Source: Andrena cerasifolii (taxonomy: Eukaryota; Arthropoda; Insecta; Hymenoptera; Andrenidae). Taken from it: 64,000 bases of DNA. The position numbers were made by a program, and so were the translations under genes. Position 1 is the first letter of the stretch; each line of letters opens with the position of its first letter. The stretch spans positions 27,185,001 to 27,249,000 of the forward strand of contig NC_135119.1 of NCBI RefSeq assembly GCF_050908995.1. Reading direction: 5' to 3'. Shown here in pieces: positions 34,637 to 49,600 of the stretch. The notes below the pieces were generated by a model. That model saw only the letters and a program-made list of their open reading frames with translations. It searched no databases and was not told the DNA's origin.

Positions 34637-37600
34637 ATGAAGTGGGTTCCGCGACATTTTACATTGCCAATCTTACTTGGCGTTTCTCTAACAGGTGTCG
34701 GCATCGCTTTAATATATTTATTATACAAAAAGGTAAGATCGAAATAATGAAAAGAAATACGTATTCATCGATGCTTCGATTCAATCGTCCGTATGATTAA
34801 ATAGGACGAGGAGGATATAAATACCCAAAGAAACCATATAGAAGTTGCAAAGCGAATCTCAATAGAATGTAAAGTACCTAGGCAATTTGTACCTGCCGTT
34901 ATCGGAAGGGGTGGTTCGGTGATAAAGGATGTACAAAGCAAGACAGGAACACAAATATTTTTTAAGGAAGATAATATCGAATGCCCCGATCGTGTGTGTA
35001 TCATAAGAGGGACTTACGAGAGCGTACATTTGGCCGAAGAATTGATAAAATCTATAATCGCGAATCAGCCTATAATAGAAACATACGAGATATTCGTACC
35101 TCAAAAGGCATGTGGCTGGATAATAGGAAAAGGCGGTGCGACCGTACAACAAATACAGACGACTACTAACGCTAAAATCACTATCGAAGGCAGCTATAAT
35201 CCTTACGATCCAAGTATGTTAATTTTCTATATAAGCGCGATGCACTCTGATCTTATGCTTGTAAAATTGTAATAACTGGTACTAGTGTCTTACAGATGGC
35301 AAAAGGAGGATTATAATAAAAGGGACGGCGGAACAAATCGCCGCGGCTCTACTGCAAATCGAAGACAAAGTTCGCGAAGAGAAAGAAGCTCGCGCAAACT
35401 TGGAAGCCTCCTCTGCGGCGAGGTTGCCTAGGGGTAAATTGTCTCCTCGTAACACCGCAGTTAACGCGACCGAACACTCGCAACCAGCGGAGCCTCTATC
35501 GTTGAAAAGTAATAACTGAATAACTCGAATAATATTTGTCCTTTGGAATTATGAACGTTTAATTTAGTTTAAAATGCTTGCACGCTTTCGTTTCCAGTTA
35601 CCGATGGCATTATGGAGGTATATGTGTCTGCTATGGAAAATCCTAGTCAATTCTGGGTTCAAGTCATTGGTCCTGGAATTACAGCTCTAGACAAATTAGT
35701 GTCTGAAATGACTGCGTATTACAACGAAGAAGAGAGCCATGAGTTACATGCGTTAAAAAATGTGGGTATAAGTAAAACTCTATTATACGTTTTACTGTTG
35801 TACGTAAACTAGGGTGTTTTAATTTTCCAAAGGTGCTATTTTCATGTAACTTTGCTCGCCCCCTTGGTTCTATTCATCTAAGTGATTTGTATGCCAAATT
35901 TCAGACAAATTTATTAATATTTAGGGGTTGCACAGTTTTATCACTAGGGTAGACATGGGGCGGTAGTAACACTTTGACTTTGGAATACGATTACGCAGGA
36001 ACTATTACATTTACAATAAAAACTCGTATACGGAAATGTTACATATCTGACATCATTGAGTTTCACTGTATGTCAATTCATATCCAAGTTATTAATAAAA
36101 AATGAGAAGTGGAGTGTTGCGGGATAGTTGTCTTTTGATTAACCAAACACAACTGTAAAAGAATTTTGGAAAAATATTCATGTCTGCAGGTTCCTTTTTC
36201 TCCTAAAAATGATTATATGATTGTATGATTATTTAGGAGAAAAAGGAACTTGCAGACATGAATATTTTTCAAATTTTTTTTACAGTCTTTGAAGTTTAGT
36301 TTCTTTTTTAAAGACTTGAGAATATAAATAATTATCATTGGAAATTGTGTTTCCTTAGCCTACTACATATTATTTAGTGTGCAAAGTGTGCAACTTCTAA
36401 ATATTACTCAATCTTCCTGAAATTTGTTAGTTATTTTTGTTATATTAATAGGAATCGGATCATGAGCAAAGTAAAAAAAATGTAATATTTTAATTTTAAC
36501 CCTATAATATGAAACACCCTAATATAAACGTTACTAAAAATACATGATGGAGGATGTTGACGACTGTTATTGTTACACGATTTGATTTTAGATAACGCTT
36601 GGTCAAATAGTTGCAGCGAAATACAATTTCGATGAACGATGGTACAGAGCTGAAGTTATTTCCGACCCCGACGATGGTCAATGCGAAGTGTACTTCGTGG
36701 ATTACGGGGATCACGAAGTAGTTCAAATCGACTGTGTATTGGAGCTTCGAACAGACTTCCTGAGCTTACGTTTGCAGGCAGTGGAATGTTCTTTAGCTAA
36801 CATTAAACCACGGTAAGTTGATTTCCAATTAAATTTATAGTAATTATTTGAAAGTATCACAGATTTTATTGATTACACATCTTACGGTCTAATTTTATAG
36901 AATAATTAACGCCATACAGATCCATTCGAAGATCTTTTTATATTCCCGAGAAATCTACCAAGTGGTAGTAAGAGCATTCGTTTATATAATGTTCACAATA
37001 ATCTATAGGAATTCGTGATCATATTAATTTGTATATACATAGAAAAATACACTAATTGCTTAGTTCACTGTCATCCATGTTACTTGATCTTGAACTGCCG
37101 AGGCTGGCTTCGCAAACTTCGTTAAATAATTCTGGATTTACGTGTTCCATCATTTTCCACGCCAAACTTTTATTGAGTACAGTTATGTTTTCTTCGCAAT
37201 ACGCTAAACTTGCCCTTTTAAGGGCATCGCAACTAAATTCATCGGCGACTAAGAGCCTGCTTGCTATATTTTCTGAAGTTATTGTTTCGATGAGGTTCCT
37301 TTCACACAGCTCTTTCAGTCCTAGAAAATACTTAAACGTTACTTTGTAATTGACTTAGCGTTGCCGTTTAATTAATTGTCTCGCTCTATAAAGTACAGTA
37401 CCTTGCAAACAGAAACGTTCTGCTAGAGATAGAAGCTGTGGAGCTAAACAATCCAAATTGTCTACTTGGTCGCTGTATATATATCGTAACAATTCTTCTG
37501 CCACTTCTTTACTGAGGCCTAACAATTCCAGCGAGAACATGTAGCCATCCTGAAATATTTTTAACACGCAATGCTGTAATAAGTTTGTATATTGGAAAAT

Positions 37601-40600
37601 CTATTATAGTAGCACTGTGTACTCACCTATGAGTCTAACGAAGTTAGTGTCAGTTAAAATAAACTTTGCTCGTAAGAAAAGGCAATAATCTCGTGAAAAA
37701 ATTGTTAGTTTAACATTTTAAAAATAGCTTACAAAAGAAAGGATGACAGTGCAGTGAGCGCCACAACTTACTCAAACTGGCTTTATAGAAAATTATGAAA
37801 TCTGTATAATAAATTAGTGTCTGTGTTAATATTAAGGCTTTGGCAAACATTCTTAGAGTAGGATCTATTTAGCAGTCTCGTCCTCTAGTTCACAACAGAT
37901 TAGTTCCAACATGTTTTTAAAGCGGGTATAGAGTAACGCCTCGCACATACTTCTAAACGTCCGTTTCCTTTATCAACCATCCTTTCTTCCTGCGGGTTTC
38001 GTGTATCTGATATTTTATCTTCTACAGCGTCCGCCATCGAGTTTCGCTTTGCTGTTGATGCGCTTACAGGCAGAATCATTTCAGCTAGAACATTGCTACG
38101 CGCGGCAATTATACTGCTATGGACGGGAATTTCTGTGCTGTTTAAATCCCCACATGTTAATTTAGTGTCCGCGCCATGTGGATGTCTTAACAATCTGGCC
38201 ATATCCTGAAACATAGTTCCTAGTTCTCATTTATTCGTTTACTTTTAGTCGTCTTTAACGTGCCTTCTGGGTGTTACTTAAGAAAAGAGGTTTACTTTAA
38301 AAAATTACTTCATCAAAACTGATTGAAATACGTTTGAAAGTGATACCCATCTTATAGAGGTCTCTAAGTATGTACTTTAGATTTGAAAATTCTATGTTTT
38401 ATTACTAAAATTCTATAATTATCTATTTTAAAGATGAAATACTTTTTCCAAAGATTCAGAATTTATGGCTCTTTTTATTTAGGCTTTAGAATTATTCTTC
38501 GTCGCTATCACTTCAGACACACTTACCTGCGATAAGTTGTGCTTCTCACTTTCGCACTGGATTATCTGTATCTTCACCATCAGTACTACTTCCCCGTTCT
38601 TCTTTAAATGCCTGTCGACTATGGACAAGTCTCTGTACCCTAAGGAAACGATGTCTGGGCATGACTTCAATTCGAGTACCGTTCTGCTGACGTGACAGTA
38701 CTCCCAGTGTTTAACGTCAGCATTGAACACTGCAAATTGAAATCGTATCTTTGCTTGTTCCGCTTCCTCCACCGTGCAGCTCAACATGTTCAGGCACAAT
38801 ACCACAGGGTTTATGATTCTTTTTCCTGTTACCAAACATTACATCGTTCTTTCATTCAATGCAACCAATGTTAATAACTATACTGGCTTAAAAAATAAGG
38901 GGTGCATTGGACACTCATTTAGTGTAGAATGGAGTCCGAGGTCATACTGTTTCTTTAGAGTGCTAAAATTTAATTATAGCAGTCAGGGACGGATTTGGAG
39001 GTTTCGCACCCTTAGGCTAACAGGCGTCTGCTGCCCTTTTCGCGAAATTTCAAAATTAATTAAATATGGCAACTTACATCTGAGTCATTGCTAATTTGCT
39101 ACATGAAAAAAAGTTTTTTTTTTAAAGTTGTCTCAAGCCTCTGTGTTTAAACCTTTCCAAATTTCGCCTTCCAAAATTTGCTACTCCCCAAAATTTGTTA
39201 CTCCTCAAAATTTACCGCAGCCCAGAATTTGCTACTCCCCAAAATTTTCCGCTCCCCAAAATTTGCTGTTCCCCAAAATTTGTCACTCCCCAAAATTTGC
39301 TACTCCTCAAAATTGGTTCCTCCCCAAAATTTGCCACACCCGAAAATTTGTTACTCCCCAAAATTTATCGCGCCCTATAATTTACCGCTTCTCAAAATTT
39401 GTTCCTCCCCAAAATTTGTTACTCCCCAAAATTTTCCGCCTCCTAAAATTTGTTGCTCCCTATAATTTGCCACACCCGAAAATTTGCCGCTCCCCAGAAT
39501 TTGCTACTCCTCAAAAATTACCGCTCTCACAATTTGTCGCCCCTAAAATTTGCAGCCAACTTATCCTAGGTATACCCAAATCTGCCCCTGATTGCAGTCA
39601 CCTACATATATATTACCAGTCTCAGCTGCTTTTGTCTGTTCGTATTAGTCAGCTTATTTAAAGAAAAACTGTAATAGGCGGCATCACGTCTATCATAATG
39701 GTTTTACCATGTCAAATTCTGCTTCTTACCATCTGGATTCTTCCAAAACCTGATGGACAGACTCCACGTACTATGAATGCCGTTTATGTTAATATTGAAC
39801 GAAGGGCTATCAATGGAGCTCTTCTTTGAAACCGACTTCTTGTAATTTGGAATTGGCCATGTGTATTTACATATAACGTCCGAGACTACTGGTACGAGTA
39901 GCTCCATATTACAGCCGGTTTATGTAAACGAGGATATCTATTTGAAACAAGAAAGTAATCAGTGTCACTCAAAGTCCATGAAAGCTGAAGTGCTTCTTGT
40001 TACATCGATTAATAGAGAGCAGATTTGTAAATGCTTCTTTCTTTATTATTCGCGCTGTTTAGTAAAAGTTACTTTATTCGTCGCGTATAATATTCAGTCG
40101 TCCTCGAAGTTAAATTTTATTATCTTCCGGTATTTCTATCAATGGAGCCGCAGCACGATTTTTTATCCGCCCCGTTTCGCAGTTTCACTTTCGATTTTTC
40201 TCGCGATCTGTCTGTCTGGGAACGATGTAATTCTCCTGGCGCAGTGTAATTGCAGCGTATAGTCAGCGATAAAGCTTTAGGAAAGCGCGCAAAACGCTTC
40301 GCAGTTGTGTTCAACTCGCCGTGCTGCACCATGCACAGGCAAAGTTCACGGTATAATTTACAAGTTCATCGGTTGAAGCGTGTACGTATGGCAGAGCGCC
40401 AGTTTCCAATCTCAATTTATCTTTATTTAACCAGAATTTCTTAGTGGCATACAAATCACGTTTTATTCTTCCGCTACTTGGCAAGGAAGTGAAAGCAGCG
40501 TATAAAATTCACAAAAGTTGGTGCAACTTTGTAATATTCATTTAAATCGATAGATTTACTTAGTCACGGGATTTCGTATCTTCTCAAAAATCCCCGATTA

Positions 40601-43600
40601 TTTTCAAGAAAACACTGCAAGTGCCAAAAAGCAAATTCTATACTATATTACTATTGGCACATAGAATATTTCCTTATATCCGATAAAATTTTCTCGTTTT
40701 AAATTTTGGGACTTACAGTGTTTGCAAGGACTCTTCAATTATTTCTCATTCAATTCAATGAATAACGTAAACCTGCAAAGTTTTACACCACCATCTGCAA
40801 AACCCCTAACATGTACAGGTAGCTCAGCAGCAAATAGTAAACAACGACAAGGGCGTTCGCAGACTATTTTTAAGGGGAGGGGCAACTTTGGGGTGACAGT
40901 AAAGAAAAATATAGAAATGAAAAAGCAGCGCGAGTCGAGTAGCCCACTTGTTTTTAAAACCCCTTTGCAATGCCATTTAATTAAAAATTTAAAGCGGAAG
41001 TTTAAAAATATTCACCTTTTTCGTTTAAACTTAATACAGATCAGTTTTAAAAAATAAGCGATTTTCTCTAAAGCCAAGGGGGGTGGGCAACTGCCCCTTT
41101 TGGAAATGGTAGCTTCTACGCAACGAAATAGGACGAAAATCAAGAGTAACAGAATCGCGGTCGAGGCTTCGTTTCCCAGCTATTACCTGCTCTTCAAAGA
41201 TTCAGATCGGAAACGCCTGAAGCACGGCAAGTCGGCGATCAGTGGCTCGCGTCGCGTAGGTCAGTTACGCCTCGTTCAGCCGTCATCAATAACCAAAGAT
41301 TAACAACTGAAAAAAGGAACCTCCGCCGCAATTTTGTTACTCCCGATTTTTGCCCCATTTTACCGCGTAAAATGACTCATTTTATTTTCTACTATTCGTT
41401 ACCGTACACCCTGTATACATCAAGATCCCCGCTTACGCGTGTCACTACGTATCATACCCGTACAAAGGTACCCCTACCTGCGGACACCGATATTTTTATA
41501 CCATTTGTCAAGGAAAAAATCAATGAAAAAAATATTGCGAATGGACCTGCAAGGCCTCGTGCCGATGCACCCCGTCCACTTCGCCACAGGAGGGTCGCTT
41601 GATTTAAGGGCACTTGGCAGTCGTTTTGATCGAAAACCAAGCAGAAGAAACTATTTTAAAAAGCCTCATTAACGAACCATCTGTAGCGTCATCCATAATG
41701 CTTCTTTTTGACTAAACAAACATATTTTTTTTAAAGCTTACGATGCTAATAAACGTCGTGTCAAAGAACAATCCCCAGCTTCAATTTATTTCTTTGTGAT
41801 TCATTGAAACAGAAATGCTTCATTCTCGGCAAAAACGAAAGGGGTTGTAGTCATGAGGCCGAAATTTTTCTTTTGGAAAAGCGGAACATATATTTCTACA
41901 GAAATTTTTGCACTGAAGCGAGCAACATTTAAAGAACATTTGGTAATTTTTTTGTAGAAAATATTTACGTTTATAATAAAAATATAACGACATCCAAGAA
42001 GCCGTTTAATATCTAAAAAACTACTGCAGCAATCTTTCTGAAATTTTGTGGGCTTATTTTTTATATAAAAATCTACTGAATGACGGAAGGATTTTTTTTT
42101 CAATGTATATTTTCGATTATATTAACGAAAAATTGCTTCATGGTTATCATTAATGGCTGTTTTTCGTTGATAAAATCGAAACCATACAATGGAAAAAAAA
42201 TCCTTCCGCCATTCGGTAGATTTTTATATAACAAATAAGCTCATAAAATTTCAGAAAGATTGGTGCAGTAGTTTTTTGGATACGTTGCTCACCGATTTTA
42301 AAAAGGCTTCTTAGATGTCGTTGTGTTTTTATTATAAACGGGAATATTTTTCTACAAAAAAAATACCAAATGTTCTTTAAAAGTTGTTCGTTTAAGTGCA
42401 AAAACTCCTGTAAAAATATATGCTTCCGCTTTTTAAAAAAAAATTCACAAACATTCGCCTCTTTTCGGCCTGCTGACTAGATATAACCCCTGAAACGCGT
42501 ACAGTCCCGTTGATCAGGGCCGCCGATGGCGCAAAAATTGAATCATCCTCGCAATGCCGTGAACGATCAGAATTGGACTGGATCGCGCGGGCGGTAGCGG
42601 GGTGGAGCAGCCGAATGCGAATTTAATCAATCTGACCGAATACCAACGGGGCTCGCCGTTGCGTGCCGCGGAACAGCTAATCACGGGCGCAACCTCGAAG
42701 TGATGCACACACGATGGTTTTCGAGTTGGAATTACCGCGGTGCCTACGGTCTTCGGTTACACGCGACACGACCGGCTTTCGAGGGCAGTGCCGAGGAGTG
42801 AGTGCCTCGTTGCCAGAAACCCGCAGGCCACTCCGAAACGCTTTCTATTTCCGTTGCAGGTCGCTCTCTCTCTCTCTCTCTCTCGCTCGCGCGTTCGCGA
42901 GCCTCGATGCCGCCCGATGCGGAAGCGATGCTCTCTCTTCAGCACCGGGGAACACCTTGGTCGATACGCTATCAGCGTGGAACAGTTCGCTCGCCGATCG
43001 CTTTATGGCTTGTCCCTTTTCTCCCCGTTTCGCAGCATCCCTGTATTCATTTCAATAATCACTGATAGCATTGTTTGCGAAGCAGGTCGAGTGATTAATT
43101 TGAATGTCATTTGGGCGTCAAGGAGCGAAGGGAATGTGGGTGGGTTTCGTAATTAGTTGGTCTCAGTGGCGCACTCAGAGGGAGGGGCAAAGGACACCCC
43201 CTAAAGAAAAGGGAGAAAGGAGATTAATTTAACCACAACTGAAGTAATTCAAGAGCTTTGTAAAATGAGAGAAAAAATGGAATTTTTATAATCACCTAGT
43301 GAATTTGCATGAAAAATATTTTTCTCCGTTCAAATCAGCCCCCCTCCCCCCCAAGATTAAATCCCGAGCGAGCTACTGAATTTTCTCAGCTGCTTGAAAT
43401 CGACGAAATGTTTCAATGAGCTGTTCTTGCAAGGGAAGGTGACAAATTGTCCGACTTTGATTTTAACCCTTCGTGGCCACAAACGGTGTGTCGCACCTCA
43501 GGCAATTATTTTTTTTCTTTGACAATATTTCTGTATATTTTTAGAGTTCAATATTAATGTTTAAATATTTGGTGAATTTTAATAAAAAAGATCATCGTAT

Positions 43601-46600
43601 CAAAATTTACATTTCTAGAAAAAGACTATTAGAGTATGAGTATTACAAATGTACAATTATCACTGAAAAATTAAAAGATTCAGAAATACAAAAATGCAGT
43701 GAACCCCATGTGACCAATTTGCGATTATAAGAAGGTGTGACCACGAAGGGTTGACTTGCAATTGATTTCCAAAATAGCATCGAGGATCTGCATGCTATCA
43801 TTCTGTAAAAGCAAGTTAATATCAAAGTCAGGCAACTCGGGTCCGTCCCTTGTTAGCGTTACGTGATGATAGAAGGAGTCGATGGATTTAGATTCTTCTC
43901 AACAGTGTTCCAAGAAAGTATACTTTTCGAGATCATATTTTATTGATATTGGAAACGAGCGATGCTTGTAACACGGGTGAACATTTCTCGATCGGTTTGA
44001 AAAGTCTGAAAAGTCCGAAAAGTCTTAAAAGTGTAAATAAATAAACTAAGTGAAACAACGCGGTGCCCGACTTTTATCGAGGGGGTAATAGTTTATTGAA
44101 CCCAGCATTGTTGCTTCCATGAGCACCATCTTTGGTAGCAAATTAACTTAACCGCTCCTAGCACTACAATTATCTGAATCGAAAGTGGCCTTTGAGGTCT
44201 TCTTCAACGACTAAACGAATCTACGAACATTGTTCACGGCAACTAGAAGCGGAACGAAGCCACGCAGCAATTTAAAAGAGAATTAACAAATGGGGTAGTC
44301 GCGTTAAACAACCCTTAATAATTAAGGGTCGGATGCAAATTGGAGGACTAGCGCTCCAAAAAGGGGAAAAATTATTGTCCAAACGCTAAAAAAGATTGGA
44401 AAATTAAATGTCAAACTGTATTTTAAAAAATACAGTGTTGTAAAGCTCGACACGACACACATTTTTGCTATTTACAGTTTGTTTATCAAATCATTACTAT
44501 TCGAGCTAAAAATTATAAATAAAAAATTTTTCATCGTCCAAAATCATTATTTCTTTAAACATAAATTGCGATAACTTGAGTAAATATTAATGGATCGTTA
44601 TGAAACTTAAAACATAACTTTAGAAAACTCTAGCGAAGCCGTAAAATATATGCACAAAACCCTTATGTTAACAGATGTAATAATATTTAATTAAAAGTTT
44701 CAGTTTAACAACATTTAATTTTCGAATCTTTCTTAGCGTTTGGACTTTAATTTTCCCATTTTCGAGCGCTAGTCCCCTTATTGCATCCGACCCTTCAATT
44801 GAAGATGCCAACGATCTCAGTGATCACTTTCCTTACAGGACGCCTGGAATTCTTAGAGATTCCTCTTCGCGATATAAAAACAGCAGTTTAAATAAAAACT
44901 GTGTTAAAAGAGCGTCGGAGAAGAGAACTGATCTCTTCTTCCTAGTTTCATAACTAGGAAGCATAGTTTCATCCGTGAAATATGTACGTACGTGTTTACT
45001 CGGAAACTATTTGATAGTACGCCTCAAAGAATCCGCATGTTTTGCCAAATTACTTGTCAAATAAACCAGCACCGTGTTTACACTATTGTTGCTAGGAAAA
45101 TTTCGGGCATCGGTACAGCTAGAAACGAGAGCTTTCGAAATCTTCCATCGTGCATTCGATTAAAACCCACAAAGTACAAATAAAACGCAAAGTTTCCATA
45201 ATATTGAAGGCACTACGTGAATTTATAAATTTACATCGCAATGCCAAATAATCCTTTGAACTTCGAGGATACAGATCGTTTTGAATGATTGAAGCTAAAA
45301 GTAAGTTCCTAGTTTATACACCTTTCAATTTGCATAGATAATCAATCTATATTGCGTATTCGATTTTAATTGAATATTAAGTAATACTACTTGTTAATTA
45401 TAAAACACATTACGATGCGATGATAATTAACAAGATTACATATACCCTATGGCAGTCGTTGCTTTACGAGCTGGTGAGAAACACTTTTTACCGGCGATCA
45501 GGTTTCCAGTTTTCAGCGAGGAGCCCGGTACATAACACGTTCCTCTTTGACACACGAAATTCCACTTGACACCACCGCTCTAAAACCGACCACGGCGTGG
45601 CGATAGAAATGCGTACTTACGTATAAATAACACACACGTGCCTGCTATCACGTTCATTAACGTTAACTGCATCAAGCCACCGCGGCGAAAGTCGCGAAAT
45701 CAACGCCTCTGCTCGTTCGACGCTCCTCACTGTTTTCCAGAAAATTATCGCGAAAACACTTCGACGTTCACCCGTTTCCGAACTTGACCCCTTTTTCAGT
45801 TTCTGTGATTTTTATTATTTGTATGATTTTTGTAATTTGTATTCCCAATTGCGAACGATTAATTTGACGTTCGTCGTGGAAAGCTTGCTTTCGATCGCAA
45901 GGATGGTGGAACTCAAGGCTGGTAGTTGTCAGTTGTCTTTATTGTTACGTCGACGGCTTCGTTCCTTTGTCTCTTTAATAGATATTGTTCGCCACGAGGC
46001 CTGTGATACGACTGAGACCTTCCTAGCCATCGTCGACGGGTCTAACGTTCATCGTCCACTTCATTTTCTCGCATGTGCACAGTTGTGTGTTCGCGCAGTT
46101 TATAAATGGAACGCAAGATAGCCCGGAAAGTGTCTTCAGCCACGCTGAACGGGGGTGTTTCGCGCGTACGGTTCTGCGTCGCGGGATTCACCCTCGAATT
46201 CCGGGGGAGCCTCGTGTTTCGTGGTAAACAAAGGACGAAAGAGTTCGTGTTGTTATGCGTCGAGATAAAGGTGCAGGGTAATTTCGCGTGGAATTGAATG
46301 CGTTTGAAGTTTGCACGATTCAGTGGTCAAAGGGATGCGGGTTCGATGTTATTCGATACTGTGAAGATCCGAATCGCTTTGAATTTTATTCGAAACAAGA
46401 ATTTTAATTGAAGAATGTCGCGAGTTGGGGTGGGTTTCAATGTAATTTTTAAATTCTCGAAACCCGGATTCGAAAATATCTAAGGCTTCCAAGCTCTCGA
46501 AGCTTTTTACTTATTTATTTGCTTGGCGACCATGGCTAACGAAATTCGAAGCGATTCGAAACTTACGTCGTAGATTTGAAGCGATTCGAAGTTTACGTCA

Positions 46601-49600
46601 CAGATTTGAAGCGATTCGAAACTTGCGTCACACATTTGAAGCGATTCGAAACTTATATCACAGATTTGAAGAGATTCGAAACTTACGTCACAGATTCGAT
46701 AAAATTCTAAACTTACGTCACAGATTCGAACCGATCCGAACGGCCTTGAGTTTTGCAGAAAATCCAAACGATGAACGTTAGGAGAGAAAATTATCTAAGA
46801 ATTTTCTCGTCCGAACAGAAGTGTTTTTATTTGTTGAAATAACGGGAGATTCCACTGCACCTTAGTGTCTTAGCTCGAATGATACTCGCGTCACTCGTGA
46901 ATTCTGTTTGTTCCGTTTTCACCTTCAAAAAGACTGTCAACGACACGCTTTCTTACACAAACGTCTGCTCCGTTTGTTTGTTTCTTTCCATTCTGGCTTG
47001 TCCGCCTGGTTACGGTAATACGTGTAAAATTAGCGCGAGGGAAATTACAGAAGGTATTTCTTGCATCGAAGGCACAAATGTTTCGATGCCAATTGCGCAA
47101 CTCTGAACGTTGACCAGCTGAATCTCGAAATCTCGAGCCCAGGACGCTTCTGCAGGGTGTCAGCTTACCCGATAGCAAGTCAGTCCCATGGGCCCCTTAA
47201 ACATCAGACAATATTACTAAATATTACTAAAAATATACATTTATTTCACAAAAATTTTAATTCTACCTCTTTGCCACTTATATATTTTTTTGAAAATTTT
47301 ATTCACCTATAAAAAGTATCACTCACATTTTTGTTTATTATTTCAAAATATATACTTTGTGTTAGAAGTTGCTGAATTTGTTCAGGTAATTTATTTACCC
47401 TCTTATCCCCTAGTCAATTAATTTAATGTTAATACATTGAAGCACTTAAGTGGATTAAGAGAAATCATTTGTCCGGTACTGTATAGTGTTTCTAGTGACA
47501 TGCAAGCACAAAGTTGTTGGAACAAAGCAACATTTGTGAGCGTAAGGTCCACTGTTTCTTGCCAATTGACTGGCATGTTTATTACACTTACGGTACGCGC
47601 AACTTCGCAGTTCGAGGCGTTACAGTTGCCAATGTTGGGCAGGGGGGTTGATATCAAAAATAATTTTCTTTACTGTGGCGATGGATAGTAAATACTGCGT
47701 GACATGTTTTTGAAAAATGCTACTTTGAGTAAGTCAGGCCTTTTCGAGAGGTTTACTGACGAGAAAGTTTTGCTTAATTTGTTTTTCCACGAATTTTTAT
47801 ATAGAATCGTATTTTTCATGTTTCCAAAATATAATTATAAATGTGTGGATGCCGACAAAAGAATGATATTTGGGATTTTTTTCGCAAAAACTGTAAAACC
47901 TTTTTCAAAAAGTGTTTTCTTGTTTGAAATTGCGCATGTTAGAGAGTATCTCATAATTTTTTTATTTCAAAATATTTATCAGTAACGAAGTTGTGGCTGA
48001 TCTCCAAGAGGTCCTCTCAAATAAAGGTATTTTGCGGTGAGCATTGCTGCTCGGTACTGGATTCTTAGAAATTAAAAATTCAGAAAGATCTATATAATAT
48101 ATTAAATTGACCAATTAAATTGTCCTTTGAACGAAGGACTTATCATCGCAGTCGGCATTGCTATGAAGATTTCGCGATTGATTTTGTGTTTCTCGTTCCC
48201 ATTATTTAGACAGCGTGAATGGAGCGCCGAGGCTTGCAACAGATTCGCAGAGCTCACATGGGTAGCTCAGTGGAAAGTCCTGGTGGCTAAAGTTAGAGGC
48301 TACAAAGAACGAGCTCTGAGTTACGGGAGATCCCGCCGCGAGGGTTCGCCGATTCCTAGAGTCGATCTTTTCGAGAAAAACGAGGACACGGTAAGCCTGA
48401 TGAGATTCATAACAAACGAAGTAAAAAACCAACAATCTTTAACCTGGTACAAGTCTCGAGAATAATTGAACCGTGTTCCTCGAAATAATTACAGAATCAT
48501 TCCAATTTTTATTAATTTTAACATATCCTAAAACCGTCTTGCAAAAAATGAACAATTAAAAGACAAAAGTGCACTTGTATTTTGAGGATAGGGGTATGGA
48601 ACATTTGAAACAGTTTAGTTTGCTCTTTATTCATTTGTGCCCAGTTGCCTGGAATATTCTACAGTTACCATTGTCTTGTAGTGTAATTAGCATTGGCGTT
48701 TGACTGGACGCGAAGTTCATATTCTGCCTCCTGAAAGTACCAGAGAAAGATTATAGAATTTAAGGGGTTACATACGTTTAGTCGTGGCGAAAATGAATGA
48801 TTTTGAATTTTTTTAGGGGTAGGTAGATTAAAAAATGTAAAACAGAATACTTATTAAAAATTTATTTTATAGAATAATTTTTGTATTAAATTATTTATGA
48901 TATCTGAGGTTCTTTAGAACATTGCAGATGGTTAGCATGATATCTCCTTTAAACACCGATAGATTATGAGCTGACGGGCCATTTTTTATATTTTCTTTAA
49001 CTAATTTATTATGCACAATTACAGAGAAAAACTTGGCATGACAATTTTCATTTAACTTTAAAGTGCCATAAATTGTTTATTTTCCTGAAATTAAAAAATT
49101 TGGCCCGTCAGCCCATAATGGCAACATTATTTTAGAAGAATATCATTTTATATTTCAGATCCATCGATGTTTAAAGGAGAATATGTTCGCCATTTCGTCT
49201 GTAGTGGTCTAAAGAACCGCAAAAATCATAAATAATTTAATACAAAAATTATTCTAAATAAATTTCTTCGCACGGTTTATGGACTAGTAAATTATATGTA
49301 ATAAGTATTATTAATTATATTTAGTAAATAAATAAAAACTGTTTCCTTATGGTTTCGTCGTGTAGGATATCAATATTGGCCAGGAGTTGATAAACGAAGG
49401 CCTGGTGGATTCGGAAGAGACACCTTCTTCAGCGGCTTCTTCCACGTTGTCGCCCGGGCGCAGCTCCGAGATGACAACCGTCTCGAGTTCGGCGACGACC
49501 TCCCCTTTAGCCAGGCGAGCTTTCAGCCCAGAAACACCTGCAAACACTTCAAATTTAACGAATTTGACCATGGACTCGTCGCTGTGGACAGATAAATCAC

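Larger units (their letters stand above)
36813..48209. other. papi intron 5: repeats and spacer around the nested gene
   Basis: Outside the nested gene the intron holds repeat B and C copies, four foldbacks (41800-42490, 43466-43755, 44326-44795 and a diverged one near 47710-48110), a CT microsatellite at 42861-42885 and a 30-bp minisatellite at 46530-46740. CpG-rich patches lie near 42560-43050 and 45700-46300. I found no additional conserved coding sequence. Confidence 0.6.

Noticed and set aside
39128..39661. 177-codon Pro/Lys/Phe-rich open frame
   Set aside because: It is translation of the 18-nt array; the other frames are open too.
46507..46767. Possible gene for a ten-residue repeat protein
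   Set aside because: The frame is explained by the 30-bp minisatellite and lacks promoter or splice support.
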